A stretch of 64,000 nt of DNA from an uncultured Oscillospiraceae bacterium (lineage in GTDB: Bacteria; Bacillota; Clostridia; Oscillospirales; Acutalibacteraceae): contig CAJJLZ010000001.1 in NCBI GenBank assembly GCA_905192745.1, forward strand, positions 124,001-188,000, read 5' to 3'. The notes under the pieces are model-generated. The model saw nothing but the letters and a program-made list of their open reading frames with translations. It was not told the DNA's origin and searched no databases. The number at the start of each line of letters is the position of its first letter. Within the stretch, counting starts at the first letter, position 1. The translations under genes and the position numbers were made by a program. Of this stretch, positions 1 through 8,285 are shown piece after piece.

Positions 1-170
1 AGAGAATCAACGACCTGACCGAGCACCTGAAGGAACACAAGAAGGACCATCACTCCCGCCGCGGCCTGCTGAAAATGGTCGGCCATCGCCGCAACCTGCT
101 GGACTATCTGATGAAGAAGGACATCATGCGCTACCGCGCGATCATCGAAAAGCTCGGCATCCGCAAATAA
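1..170 (+). CDS. rpsO: 30S ribosomal protein S15 (3' part)
   Basis: The window opens inside this gene. The visible 55 residues are the C-terminal portion of ribosomal protein S15, which binds 16S rRNA in the platform of the 30S subunit and forms an intersubunit bridge. The block DHHSRRGLLKMVGHRR followed by LLDYL and the ending YRAIIEKLGIRK are the family's RNA-binding signature. The reading frame begins at base 3 and the TAA stop is at 168-170. It lies directly upstream of pnp, the rpsO-pnp pairing seen in many bacteria. The start codon and promoter lie outside the window. Confidence 0.95.
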   Translation, partial: RINDLTEHLKEHKKDHHSRRGLLKMVGHRRNLLDYLMKKDIMRYRAIIEKLGIRK

Positions 171-180
171 GAAAATCGCT

Positions 181-249
181 GAGGCAGGGGGGCTGACGCC
201 TTCCTGCCTCATCCGCATTTCCGCGGCGGGCGAAATCCTGCCGCGGAAA
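181..249 (+). other. Two hairpins after rpsO without U-tracts
   Basis: Two inverted repeats follow the rpsO stop. The first pairs GAGGCAGG (181-188) with CCTGCCTC (203-210). The second is a 13-bp stem with one G-U pair, 218-230 with 237-249, around a CGAAAT loop. Neither is followed by a run of T, so they look more like RNA processing or stabilising structures than rho-independent terminators. Read-through from rpsO into pnp is therefore plausible. Confidence 0.6.
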
Positions 250-289
250 CGGCGGAACATCCCCTGCCCGAAAACGGGGAAGCGTGGGT

Positions 290-397
290 TTAGCAGTCAA
301 ACGACGGCTCAGCGCGGGCGAAAAGCCCGGCGGGCGCGCCTCATCCGCGAAGCGGGAACGTCTCCCGCCCGAAGATGAGCCGTGGTTTCATTGCTAA
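290..397 (+). promoter_or_regulatory. Long structured 5' leader of pnp
   Basis: Bases 290-311 pair with 376-397 in a near-complete 22-bp stem (about 19 matches). It encloses two smaller hairpins: GGGC-GAAAA-GCCC near 317-329 and GCGGGA...TCCCGC near 352-368. The structure ends about 35 bases before the pnp ribosome-binding site. In Escherichia coli the pnp leader forms a long duplex that RNase III cuts and PNPase then degrades, giving autoregulation. A similar role here is inference from position and shape. Confidence 0.55.
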
Positions 398-445
398 AAT
401 TCCATGCCGCTCCGTTGGGAAATATATTTTAACGGAGGTATTGCC

Positions 446-2644
446 ATGTTTGAAAACTACAAGGTATTCGAAACCACGCTGGCCGGCCGTCCCCTGGTCG
501 TTGAGACCGGCAAGGTCGCTCAGCTTGCGAACGGTTCCTGCCTGATTCGCTACGGCGAAACCGTGATTCTCTGCGCGGTCACCATGTCCGCGAAGCCCCG
601 CGAGGGCGTGGATTTCTTCCCGCTTTCGGTGGACTATGAGGAAAAGCTGTACGCCGTGGGCAAAATTCCCGGCTCCTTCCAGCGGCGGGAGGGCCGTCCC
701 AGCGAGAAGGCTATCCTGACCTCCCGCGTGATCGACCGCCCGATCCGTCCGCTCTTCCCGAAGGATATGCGCAACGATGTGTCGCTGGTCTGCACCGTGA
801 TGAGCGTCGATCCCGACTGCCCGCCGGAGACCACGGCCATGATCGGCGCGTCCATCGCCATCTCGATTTCCGAGATTCCGTGGGACGGCCCGATTTCCGG
901 CGTCGTGGTGGGTCTGGTGGACGGCGAATACGTCATCAACCCCACCGCCGAGCAGGAGAAGCGCTCCGACATGCATGTGACCGTGGCCTCCACGGCCGAT
1001 CTGGTTGCGATGATCGAAGCGGGCGCGAACGAGGTGGACAACGAGACCATGTTCGGCGGCATTATGGCCGGCCACGAAGCCAACCAGCAGATCGTGGAGT
1101 TCATCAAGGGGATTGTCGCTGAAATCGGCAAGGAGAAGATTCCGTTCGAATCCAGCGATCCCGACCCGGCGGTGTTCGAGGCGGTCAAGGCCTTCGCGAT
1201 CGAAAAGGTCCGCGCGGCGCTGGACACCGACGACAAGCGTATCCGCGACGAGCGGCTGCTGCCGGTCTACGACGAGGTGCACGCGCAGTTCGACGGGCAG
1301 TATCCGGATCAGACCGCGATGATCGACGACTGCATGTATAAGCTGCAGAAATACGTCGTCCGCCGCTGGCTGCTGGACGACGGCAAGCGGGTGGACGGCC
1401 GCGGAATCGACGAGATCCGCCCGCTGGCGGCCGAAGTCGGCATTCTGCCCCGCGTACACGGCTCGGGCCTGTTTACCCGCGGCCAGACGCAGGTGCTCAC
1501 CACCGTGACCCTCGGTTCCTCGGGTGACGCCCAGATTCTGGACGGCCTCGACGATCAGGACAGCAAGCGGTATATGCATCATTATAACTTCCCGTCCTAT
1601 TCCGTGGGCGAGACCAAGCCCTCCCGCGGCCCCGGTCGCCGGGAGATCGGGCACGGCGCTCTTGCCGAGCGCGCCCTGCTGCCGGTCATCCCCCCGGTGG
1701 AGGAATTCCCCTATACCCTCCGTTTGGTGTCCGAGGTGGTGTCCTCCAACGGTTCCACTTCTCAGGCGTCGATCTGCGGCTCCACCCTCGCCCTGATGGA
1801 CGCGGGCGTGCCGATCAAGGCGCCGGTGGCGGGCATTTCCTGCGGTCTGGTGACCGAAGGCGACCGTTTCATGACCATGGTGGACATTCAGGGGCTGGAG
1901 GATTTCTTCGGCGATATGGACTTTAAGGTGGGCGGCACGCACAAGGGCATCACCGCCATTCAGATGGACCTGAAGGTGCACGGCCTGACCCCCGCCATCA
2001 TTAAGGAAGCGCTGGAAAAGACCTATAAGGCCCGGCTGTATATTCTGGACGAGATCATGCTCAAGGCGATCCCCGCCCCGCGCGAGGAGCTGTCCAAGTA
2101 TGCGCCCAAGATGCTGAACACCAAGATCGATGTGGACAAGATCCGCGAGGTCATCGGCAAGGGCGGCTCGGTTATCCAGAAGATTCAGGCCGAGTGCAAC
2201 TGCAAGATCGATATTGAAGAGGACGGCAACGTCTTTATTTCCGCGCTGAATACCGACGACGCGAAGCGCGCCCTGTCCATCGTGGAAACCATTGCGAAGG
2301 ACCCGGAGATCGGCGCGATCTACAAGGGCCGCGTAACCCGGCTGATGAACTTCGGCGCGTTCGTGGAGATCGCCCCCGGCAAGGAAGGGCTTGTCCACAT
2401 CAGCCGTCTGGATGTCAAGCGGGTCGAGAAGGTGGAGGACGTGGTCGCCGTGGGCGACGAGGTTCTGGTTAAAGTGACCGAGATCGACGAGCAGGGCCGT
2501 CTGAATCTCTCCCGCCGCGACGCGCTGATCGAGGTTGAGGGCCTGACGCCGGAGAACACGGTTTCCGACGCTCCCCGTCCGCCCCGCCGGGAAGGCGGCT
2601 TCCGCCGCGAGCGCGGCGAAGGCGGCCGTCCCCCCCGCCGCTGA
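446..2644 (+). CDS. pnp: Polyribonucleotide nucleotidyltransferase (PNPase)
   Basis: A 732-residue phosphorolytic 3'-5' exoribonuclease that uses phosphate to degrade RNA and acts as a trimer in the cytoplasm. Two RNase PH-like domains are visible; the second carries FTRGQTQVLTTVTLG and later DFKVGGTHKGITAIQMD. They are followed by a KH domain (VIGKGGSVIQKI near residue 570) and an S1 domain (GRVTRLMNFGAFVEI). The end is an arginine/glycine-rich tail. I chose ATG 446 because GGAGG lies 7 bases upstream and the product starts MFENYKVFETTLAG, as in the family; an upstream in-frame ATG at 404 would lie just after the leader hairpin. Confidence 0.97.
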   Translation: MFENYKVFETTLAGRPLVVETGKVAQLANGSCLIRYGETVILCAVTMSAKPREGVDFFPLSVDYEEKLYAVGKIPGSFQRREGRPSEKAILTSRVIDRPIRPLFPKDMRNDVSLVCTVMSVDPDCPPETTAMIGASIAISISEIPWDGPISGVVVGLVDGEYVINPTAEQEKRSDMHVTVASTADLVAMIEAGANEVDNETMFGGIMAGHEANQQIVEFIKGIVAEIGKEKIPFESSDPDPAVFEAVKAFAIEKVRAALDTDDKRIRDERLLPVYDEVHAQFDGQYPDQTAMIDDCMYKLQKYVVRRWLLDDGKRVDGRGIDEIRPLAAEVGILPRVHGSGLFTRGQTQVLTTVTLGSSGDAQILDGLDDQDSKRYMHHYNFPSYSVGETKPSRGPGRREIGHGALAERALLPVIPPVEEFPYTLRLVSEVVSSNGSTSQASICGSTLALMDAGVPIKAPVAGISCGLVTEGDRFMTMVDIQGLEDFFGDMDFKVGGTHKGITAIQMDLKVHGLTPAIIKEALEKTYKARLYILDEIMLKAIPAPREELSKYAPKMLNTKIDVDKIREVIGKGGSVIQKIQAECNCKIDIEEDGNVFISALNTDDAKRALSIVETIAKDPEIGAIYKGRVTRLMNFGAFVEIAPGKEGLVHISRLDVKRVEKVEDVVAVGDEVLVKVTEIDEQGRLNLSRRDALIEVEGLTPENTVSDAPRPPRREGGFRRERGEGGRPPRR

Positions 2645-2672
2645 GCATTCAACAACCGCACAAGCAAACAAG

Positions 2673-2703
2673 CCGGCAGGTCTATCGGGACCTGCCGGTT
2701 TTA
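2673..2703 (+). terminator. Rho-independent terminator 1 after pnp
   Basis: CCGGCAGGTC (2673-2682) pairs with GACCTGCCGG (2689-2698), followed by TTTTA. It lies 29 bases after the pnp stop and is the likely end of the rpsO-pnp transcript. Confidence 0.85.
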
Positions 2704-2718
2704 CGTTACAAAAAGTCC

Positions 2719-2742
2719 GGCCGCGTGGAAAGCGGCCTTTTT
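2719..2742 (+). terminator. Rho-independent terminator 2 after pnp
   Basis: GGCCGC (2719-2724) pairs with GCGGCC (2732-2737) and runs straight into TTTTT (2738-2742). It is a second, shorter terminator immediately behind the first. Confidence 0.75.
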
Positions 2743-2795
2743 CATGGCACCCTGTGAGTGCTCCGGTTTATTTCTTTTATACTATTACGCTAAGG

Positions 2796-2834
2796 CGCCC
2801 GAAGGGAAACGCTGCGTTTCCCTTCGGGCGTTTT
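2796..2834 (+). terminator. Third hairpin with T-run before the pst region
   Basis: A perfect 16-bp stem (2796-2811 with 2815-2830) with a three-base loop is followed by TTTT. It is the strongest of three consecutive terminators and insulates the phosphate operon from pnp. Confidence 0.75.
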
Positions 2835-2946
2835 ACATTTTCTTAACCACTCCGGCGCGTTTCCCGGGGCAGAGAAGACGGGAAACCATGCGGATTCACA
2901 GGCTTTTTACCGGATCCGGCGTTGGTTAAGAAAGAAAAACGGGATT

Positions 2947-2999
2947 TTAACAGAAAATAAAACACGCTTAACATTCGTCTAACAAACCGCCGATAAGAT
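2947..2999 (+). promoter_or_regulatory. Pho-box-like direct repeats and pstS promoter
   Basis: TTAACA occurs at 2947-2952 and 2968-2973 and CTAACA at 2979-2984. The spacings are 21 and 11 bases, so the motifs fall on one face of the helix. A -10-like TAAGAT lies at 2994-2999 and there is no good -35 box. Gram-positive PhoP sites are TT(A/T/C)ACA-type repeats with this spacing, so this is the probable binding site of the PhoP-like regulator encoded at 8286. The assignment is by motif and context only. Confidence 0.7.
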
Positions 3000-3102
3000 T
3001 ACAGGCGTACCAAGAAAACGAGGAAAGCAAAGCGGGTTCAGGGAAAGCCATGCTGCGGCGCGGCGATCCCCGGAAGGCCCGCCAGAAAGGAATGGTATTC
3101 TT

Positions 3103-3981
3103 ATGAAGAAGTTTGCAAGTATCGTCTGCGCGGCGGCAATGGCTTCGGTGCTGTTCGCCGGCTGCGGAAACACCGAGGTGGGGGGCAATTCCAGCACGGC
3201 CGGAACCACCAGTGGCGGCGCTTCCACGGCGGAAAAGCTGAGCGGCGACCTGAAGTTTGCCGGTTCCAGCTCGATGGCCGACATCATGGCGGCGCTGAGC
3301 GAGGAATTCAAAACCCAGTATCCCGATGTGACCATCACGGTGGACCAGCAGGGCTCCGGCTCCGCGATCACCGGCCTGAACGACGGCACCTGCCAGATCG
3401 GCGATCTTTCCCGCAAGGTCAAGGACGAGGAAAACGCGGACGGCAAATATGAAGTCATCACCATGGCGATCGACGGCATTGCGGTCGCGGTCAACCCCGC
3501 CAACGGCGTGGAGGATCTGACCATGGAGCAGATCGCCGGTATCTTCAAGGGCGAAATCACCAACTGGAAAGACGTGGGCGGCGCCGACAAGGCCATCTAT
3601 GTGGTCGGCCGTGAAGAAGGCTCCGGTACCCGCGACGGCTTCGAAGAGATCATCGGCGCCAAGGGCAAATGCCAGTACGGCGTGCTGCTGAAGGAGACCG
3701 GCGACGTGGTTTCCAAGGTCGCTTCCGAGGAAGCGGCAATCGGTTACATCTCCTATGCTTCGGTTAACGATCAGGTCAAGGCGCTGAAGGTTGGCGGCGT
3801 CGCGGCGGAGGAATCCACCATCGCGGACGGGAGCTACAAGCTCCAGCGCCCCTTCGTCCATGCCTACCGCAAGGGCACCGATGACAAGCTGGTTCTCGCT
3901 TACCTCGAATTCCTGAAGACGGAAAAGGCGCAGGCGCTCATCAAGGCCGACAAGCTGATTCCGGTGGAATTCTGGAAATAA
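3103..3981 (+). CDS. pstS: Phosphate ABC transporter, phosphate-binding lipoprotein
   Basis: A 292-residue extracellular receptor that captures inorganic phosphate and delivers it to PstC/PstA. The N-terminus is a lipoprotein signal ending in LFAGC (lipid-modified Cys21), followed by a Gly/Ser/Thr-rich linker and a periplasmic-binding-protein fold. Phosphate-contacting family motifs are present: GSSSMADIM near residue 55, QGSGSAITGLNDGTCQIGDLSR, and EEGSGTRDGFEEI near 185. AAAGGA precedes ATG 3103. It is first in pstSCAB-phoU, behind Pho-box-like repeats, so induction under phosphate limitation is expected. Confidence 0.95.
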   Translation: MKKFASIVCAAAMASVLFAGCGNTEVGGNSSTAGTTSGGASTAEKLSGDLKFAGSSSMADIMAALSEEFKTQYPDVTITVDQQGSGSAITGLNDGTCQIGDLSRKVKDEENADGKYEVITMAIDGIAVAVNPANGVEDLTMEQIAGIFKGEITNWKDVGGADKAIYVVGREEGSGTRDGFEEIIGAKGKCQYGVLLKETGDVVSKVASEEAAIGYISYASVNDQVKALKVGGVAAEESTIADGSYKLQRPFVHAYRKGTDDKLVLAYLEFLKTEKAQALIKADKLIPVEFWK

Positions 3982-4087
3982 ATCCGGCGCGGCTCTCTCA
4001 GCCCGGAAAAAGCCTTTCCCTTCCATGGGAACCCTTCCCCCTTCATTTCTATTCCTTGACCCGCCGCAGGGGCGGGCGGCCCCGGCA

Positions 4088-4121
4088 GGTCTCGCCGCGT
4101 CTGAACCGCGGCGAGACCTTT
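4088..4121 (+). terminator. Hairpin between pstS and pstC
   Basis: GGTCTCGCCGCG (4088-4099) pairs perfectly with CGCGGCGAGACC (4107-4118), followed by only TTT. It lies in the 352-base gap between pstS and pstC. A leaky terminator here would make the binding-protein gene more strongly expressed than the membrane components. The rest of this gap holds no gene that I can support. Confidence 0.6.
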
Positions 4122-4333
4122 CGGGCTATCCGGAGCCCCCTTTTCTTCCGCTCTTTTTGCCCTTATCGGGTTGTCCGCAGGCAGAAAGAGTATAAACGCG
4201 GGGCGCGGATATATCGAAAACAAAGACGTCCCTTTTTCGCAAAAGGCGAGCCCTTTTGATGACGGCTTTATGTCCCGTTCGGACGTAAAGTCCGGATCGG
4301 GAAGGAATCCGTAAGAAAGGACATGGATTTCAG

Positions 4334-5671
4334 ATGGAAAAAACCATGAACAACGAGGCGAAGCGGCGCCGCAGGGCGGTGCGGCAGCGCTGCCTGACGG
4401 TCCTGGCGGCTTTGGCGGCGCTGGTCGGCGCGGCGATGTTTTTTCTGCCCTTCGTCACCTTTCGCCTGAGTGGAACCGACTACACCTTTACCTCTCTGCA
4501 GGTGGTGACCGGGTATATGAACGTCAAGGAAACGGCGGTTTCCCTGCCGATTCTGGCCAAGATCGCGGCGGCGGTCTGCCCGGCGGCGTTTCTGGCGGGC
4601 GGGGTGCTGGTGGTGCTGAAAAAGCCCCGGCTTGCCGCCGTCAGTTTCATGCTGGCCGCCATCGCGCCGCTGACGGTGATGATGACCGGCAACTCGATCA
4701 CCTCGGTTTTTCTGGATCTCGGCGTCAGCCGGGTGGAAATGGCCTATCATACCTCTCTGGCGGTGATGCTGGCCGCCGGGCTGCTGGCGGCGGTGCTTTC
4801 CATGACCACGCAGGGAGTGGACCGGCTGGCGGAGGCGGTTTTCCTTGTGTTCGCCTGTATGTCGGTAGGCGCGGTGGTGATTATTACCGTATACATGATT
4901 GCGGCGGGCGCGCCCGCCATCGCGGAGATCGGGCTGGGAGAGTTCCTGTTTGGAACCAACTGGGCGCCGAGCGCAGGGGATTACGGAATCCTGTATATGA
5001 TTCTCACCTCCGTTCTCGGAACGCTGGGAGCCATTCTGCTCGGCGTGCCGATCGGCCTGCTGACCGCGATTTTCCTTGCCGAGCTGGCCCCCCGCCCGCT
5101 GGCGGCCGTCGTCCGTCCGGCGGTGGAGCTGCTGGCCGGGATTCCCTCGGTGATCTACGGGTTCTTCGGCATGATTGTCATTGTCCCGGCAATCAAGGCC
5201 GTATTCCCGAATACCTTCGGGGACAGTCTGCTCGCGATGATCCTTATTCTCGCGATTATGGTGCTTCCCACCATCGTCAACGTGTCGGAGACCGCCCTGC
5301 GGGCTGTTCCGGCGTCGTATAAGGAAGCCTCCCTCGCTCTGGGAAACACCCACGTCGGCACCATATTTCAGGTGATGGTGCCGGCGGCCAAATCGGGCAT
5401 CCTCGCCGGAGTGATCCTTGGCGTGGGACGGGCGATTGGGGAGACAATGGCGGTTATCATGGTGTGCGGCAACGTGGTTCAGTTCCCGCAGCTGCTTTCC
5501 AGCGTCCGTCCGCTCACCGCCGGCGTGGTGCTGGAAATGAGCTACTCCTACGGCTTGCACCGACAGGCGCTGTTCAGCATCGGACTGGTCCTGTTCGTGT
5601 TTATCATGATCGTGAATATCTCGTTTACGATGATATCGAAAAGGGGGGTGAAGATCGATGGCCGCGAGTAA
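4334..5671 (+). CDS. pstC: Phosphate ABC transporter permease PstC with extra N-terminal membrane domain
   Basis: A 445-residue membrane permease that forms the phosphate channel with PstA. Residues from about 165 onward match PstC, including FGTNWAPSAGDYGIL, LAGIPSVIYGFFG and the coupling loop RAVPASYKEASLALGNT, which contacts PstB. The first 160 residues are additional: a basic start (EAKRRRRAVRQR) and about four hydrophobic segments (near residues 20-40, 75-95, 100-120 and 135-155). PstC is normally about 300 residues, so this is an N-terminal extension or fusion of unknown role. Its stop overlaps the pstA start by 14 bases. Confidence 0.93.
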   Translation: MEKTMNNEAKRRRRAVRQRCLTVLAALAALVGAAMFFLPFVTFRLSGTDYTFTSLQVVTGYMNVKETAVSLPILAKIAAAVCPAAFLAGGVLVVLKKPRLAAVSFMLAAIAPLTVMMTGNSITSVFLDLGVSRVEMAYHTSLAVMLAAGLLAAVLSMTTQGVDRLAEAVFLVFACMSVGAVVIITVYMIAAGAPAIAEIGLGEFLFGTNWAPSAGDYGILYMILTSVLGTLGAILLGVPIGLLTAIFLAELAPRPLAAVVRPAVELLAGIPSVIYGFFGMIVIVPAIKAVFPNTFGDSLLAMILILAIMVLPTIVNVSETALRAVPASYKEASLALGNTHVGTIFQVMVPAAKSGILAGVILGVGRAIGETMAVIMVCGNVVQFPQLLSSVRPLTAGVVLEMSYSYGLHRQALFSIGLVLFVFIMIVNISFTMISKRGVKIDGRE

Positions 5672-6584
5672 ACCGGAAACGATGGCTTCGGCCTCCGCAC
5701 TGCCCAGCCTCCACCGCCGGCATCGCCGGATAAAGGACGGTGTGCTCCGCGGACTGATTTATCTGTGCGCAGGGCTTACGGTCTGTATCCTGATCGGGTT
5801 GATCGGCTATATTCTGGCGCAGGGGCTGCCCCACATCTCCTGGAATTTTCTTTCCACCGAATACTCCGCGCGGGATAAGGCGCTGCAGGGTATTCTGCCC
5901 ATGATTATCAACACCCTGTATATTGTGGTGATTACCCTGCTGATCGTCACCCCGATCGGTCTGTCGGCGGCGATCTACCTGACCCAGTACGCCCGGCAGG
6001 GACGGTTGGTGAAGGCCATCCGGTTCACCACGGAGGTGCTGTCCGGCGTGCCGTCCATCATTTTCGGCCTGTTTGGCTACACGGTGTTCTGTGTTATGCT
6101 GGGCATGGGAGTCTCTATCCTCGCGGGCTGCCTGACCATGGCCATCTGCATCCTGCCCACCATCATCCGCACCACCGAGGAATCTCTCCTCGCCGTTCCG
6201 GACAGCTATAAGGAGGGAGCGCTCGCCCTTGGCGCCGGAAAGCTGCGGGTGGTTCTCGGAATTGTGCTGCCCTGCGCCATGCCCGGCGTGCTGACTGCCC
6301 TGATTCTCGGCATGGGCCGGATTGTGGGGGAGTCCGCCGCCCTGATTTTCACCTCCGGCATGGCGTATGATATGCCGAAGGAATTCTTCGGTCACGTTTT
6401 ACAGAGCGGGCGGACCCTGACCCTGCACCTGTACCAGACAGCCAGTCAGGCCACCGACCCGGACGCTTTTCACATCGCCTACGCCACCGCGTCGGTGCTG
6501 CTGATTCTGGTTTTCCTGCTCAACCGGCTGGCCAGCCTGCTCTCCCGGGTGTTCAACAGGGACCCGGGCAGCCGCGTTAAATAA
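5658..6584 (+). CDS. pstA: Phosphate ABC transporter permease PstA
   Basis: A 308-residue inner-membrane permease that pairs with PstC. About six membrane segments are visible, beginning near residues 28-58. The typical loop motifs are GVPSIIFGLFG and the EAA-type coupling loop AVPDSYKEGALALGAGKLR. AAGGGGGG lies just before ATG 5658, inside the end of pstC, so the two are translationally coupled. The length is normal for PstA. Confidence 0.95.
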   Translation: MAASKPETMASASALPSLHRRHRRIKDGVLRGLIYLCAGLTVCILIGLIGYILAQGLPHISWNFLSTEYSARDKALQGILPMIINTLYIVVITLLIVTPIGLSAAIYLTQYARQGRLVKAIRFTTEVLSGVPSIIFGLFGYTVFCVMLGMGVSILAGCLTMAICILPTIIRTTEESLLAVPDSYKEGALALGAGKLRVVLGIVLPCAMPGVLTALILGMGRIVGESAALIFTSGMAYDMPKEFFGHVLQSGRTLTLHLYQTASQATDPDAFHIAYATASVLLILVFLLNRLASLLSRVFNRDPGSRVK

Positions 6585-6621
6585 GCCGCGCTCTATCATA
6601 AACGAAAGGACAGGGAATGCT

Positions 6622-7404
6622 ATGACTGCGACGACGCAGACCCCAACCGCTCCCGTTAAAATTTCGGTGAAGGACCTGAATCTGTATTACGGGGATTTTC
6701 AGGCCCTGAAGCATATCACCATGGACATCGGACGCAACCAGATCACCGCCTTTATCGGCCCGTCCGGCTGCGGAAAATCTACCTGCATCAAGACCTTTAA
6801 CCGGATGAACGACTTGGTGGCGGGGTGCCGGATTACCGGAGAAGTGAAAATCGACGGGGAGGATATTTACGATCCCCGCACCGACGTGACCCTCCTCCGC
6901 CGCCGGGCGGGGATGGTGTTCCAGAAACCAAATCCCTTCCCGATGAGCATTTACGACAACATCGCTTACGGCCCCCGGGTACACGGGATCAAAAGCCGCA
7001 AAAAGCTCGACGAGCTGGTGGAAACTTCCCTGAAGGGCGCCGCCCTGTGGGACGAGGTGAAGGACCGGCTGAAGGAATCCGCCATGGGTATGTCGGGCGG
7101 CCAGCAGCAGCGCCTCTGTATCGCGCGGGCGCTGGCGGTGGAGCCGGATATCCTGCTGATGGATGAACCCACCTCCGCGCTTGACCCGATCTCCACCCTC
7201 AAAATCGAGGATCTGATGCAGGAGCTGAAAAAGAAATACACCGTGGTGATCGTGACCCACAACATGCAGCAGGCGGGCCGGATCGCGGACAAAACGGCGT
7301 TCTTCCTTCTGGGGGAAATCGTGGAATACGACGATACCGTGACCATGTTCAATACCCCGCGGGATAAGCGGACCGAAGATTATATCACCGGCCGGTTTGG
7401 TTAA
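6622..7404 (+). CDS. pstB: Phosphate ABC transporter ATP-binding protein
   Basis: A 260-residue ATPase that powers phosphate uptake on the cytoplasmic face. Walker A is GPSGCGKST, the ABC signature is MSGGQQQRL, Walker B is ILLMDEPTSALDP and the switch histidine lies in VTHNMQQ. The family-typical order of motifs and the length match PstB closely. It follows pstA by 37 bases and precedes phoU by 24. Confidence 0.97.
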   Translation: MTATTQTPTAPVKISVKDLNLYYGDFQALKHITMDIGRNQITAFIGPSGCGKSTCIKTFNRMNDLVAGCRITGEVKIDGEDIYDPRTDVTLLRRRAGMVFQKPNPFPMSIYDNIAYGPRVHGIKSRKKLDELVETSLKGAALWDEVKDRLKESAMGMSGGQQQRLCIARALAVEPDILLMDEPTSALDPISTLKIEDLMQELKKKYTVVIVTHNMQQAGRIADKTAFFLLGEIVEYDDTVTMFNTPRDKRTEDYITGRFG

Positions 7405-7428
7405 GGCCGGAGAAACGAGGAGACAGCG

Positions 7429-8130
7429 ATGCCGAGAAAAGTGTTTGAACAGGAGCTCGCCCGCCTGAACGTCGATCTCGCCGAAATGGGCCGCCGGGTG
7501 GACGCCAGCATGCAGGGAACCGTCCAATGCCTGAAAGCGATGGATATCCGTCTGGCGAAAACCATCTTCCCCCGGGACCGGGAGATCAACACCATGGAAA
7601 AAAGCATCGAGCAGAGCTGCATGAACCTGCTCGCCCTGCAGCAGCCTCTGGCCCGCGACCTGCGGCTGATTACCGCGACCCTGAAAATTATCACCGATAT
7701 GGAACGGATCGCCGACCAGTGCGCCGATATCTGTGAAATCCTTGCCACCGTGGCGGGGATGGCGGCGCTGCGGCCCACCGCGCGTCTGCTGCAGATGTTC
7801 GAAAAAGCGCGGGAGATGTTCGGCAGCGCGCTGGACGCCTACCTGCGGGAGGATATCGAACTGGCGGAAAAGGTGTGCCGGGAGGATGACGAGGTGGACG
7901 CGCTGTTTTCCGCCGCTGTGCTTGAGCTGTGCGGACAGATCAGCCGGAGCCAGTCCACCGTGCCGGAAAACGTCGATTTCCTGTTCATCGCCAAATATAT
8001 CGAACGCATGGGGGATCACGCGACCAATATCGCGGAATGGGCGATTTTTATCCGGACCGGGAAGCATCCCGACCTGAATAACGCGCAGGGCGAGGGGGCG
8101 GACGCCGGGCAGGGGACGGAGCCGGTCTGA
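7429..8130 (+). CDS. phoU: Phosphate transport accessory regulator PhoU
   Basis: A 233-residue all-helical cytoplasmic protein with two PhoU repeats (around residues 10-100 and 120-210). It links PstSCAB activity to the PhoR kinase so that the regulon is silenced when phosphate is plentiful. Metal-binding family motifs are recognisable: ITDMERIADQCADI in the first repeat and KYIERMGDHATNIAEW in the second. GAGGAGA precedes ATG 7429. It is the last gene of the pst operon proper. Confidence 0.95.
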   Translation: MPRKVFEQELARLNVDLAEMGRRVDASMQGTVQCLKAMDIRLAKTIFPRDREINTMEKSIEQSCMNLLALQQPLARDLRLITATLKIITDMERIADQCADICEILATVAGMAALRPTARLLQMFEKAREMFGSALDAYLREDIELAEKVCREDDEVDALFSAAVLELCGQISRSQSTVPENVDFLFIAKYIERMGDHATNIAEWAIFIRTGKHPDLNNAQGEGADAGQGTEPV

Positions 8131-8147
8131 CCGCCGGTGCGTTCCAC

Positions 8148-8176
8148 TGGACAAGGGCGCCCGCAAAAGCTATAAT
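8148..8176 (+). promoter_or_regulatory. Sigma-A-type promoter before the phoP-like gene
   Basis: TGGACA (8148-8153), a 17-base spacer and a consensus TATAAT (8171-8176) lie between phoU and the response regulator, 110 bases before its start codon. The two-component genes can therefore be transcribed independently of pst. Confidence 0.65.
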
Positions 8177-8285
8177 GTCACTGAGGAGAAATCCGGTGTC
8201 CGGGCGGGACAAATCCGCAGGAACCCGCGTTTTTCTCCGACATTCCCCTGCGCGATTCCTGTTTGGAAAGGCGAGGTAAGAAAGT

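Noticed and set aside
341..2671. Long open frame antisense to pnp
   Set aside because: Same GC-codon shadow effect; the plus strand has a full PNPase with SD and terminator.
2744..2929. Short open frame between pnp and pstS
   Set aside because: It runs through the terminator hairpin at 2796-2830 and lacks a ribosome-binding site.
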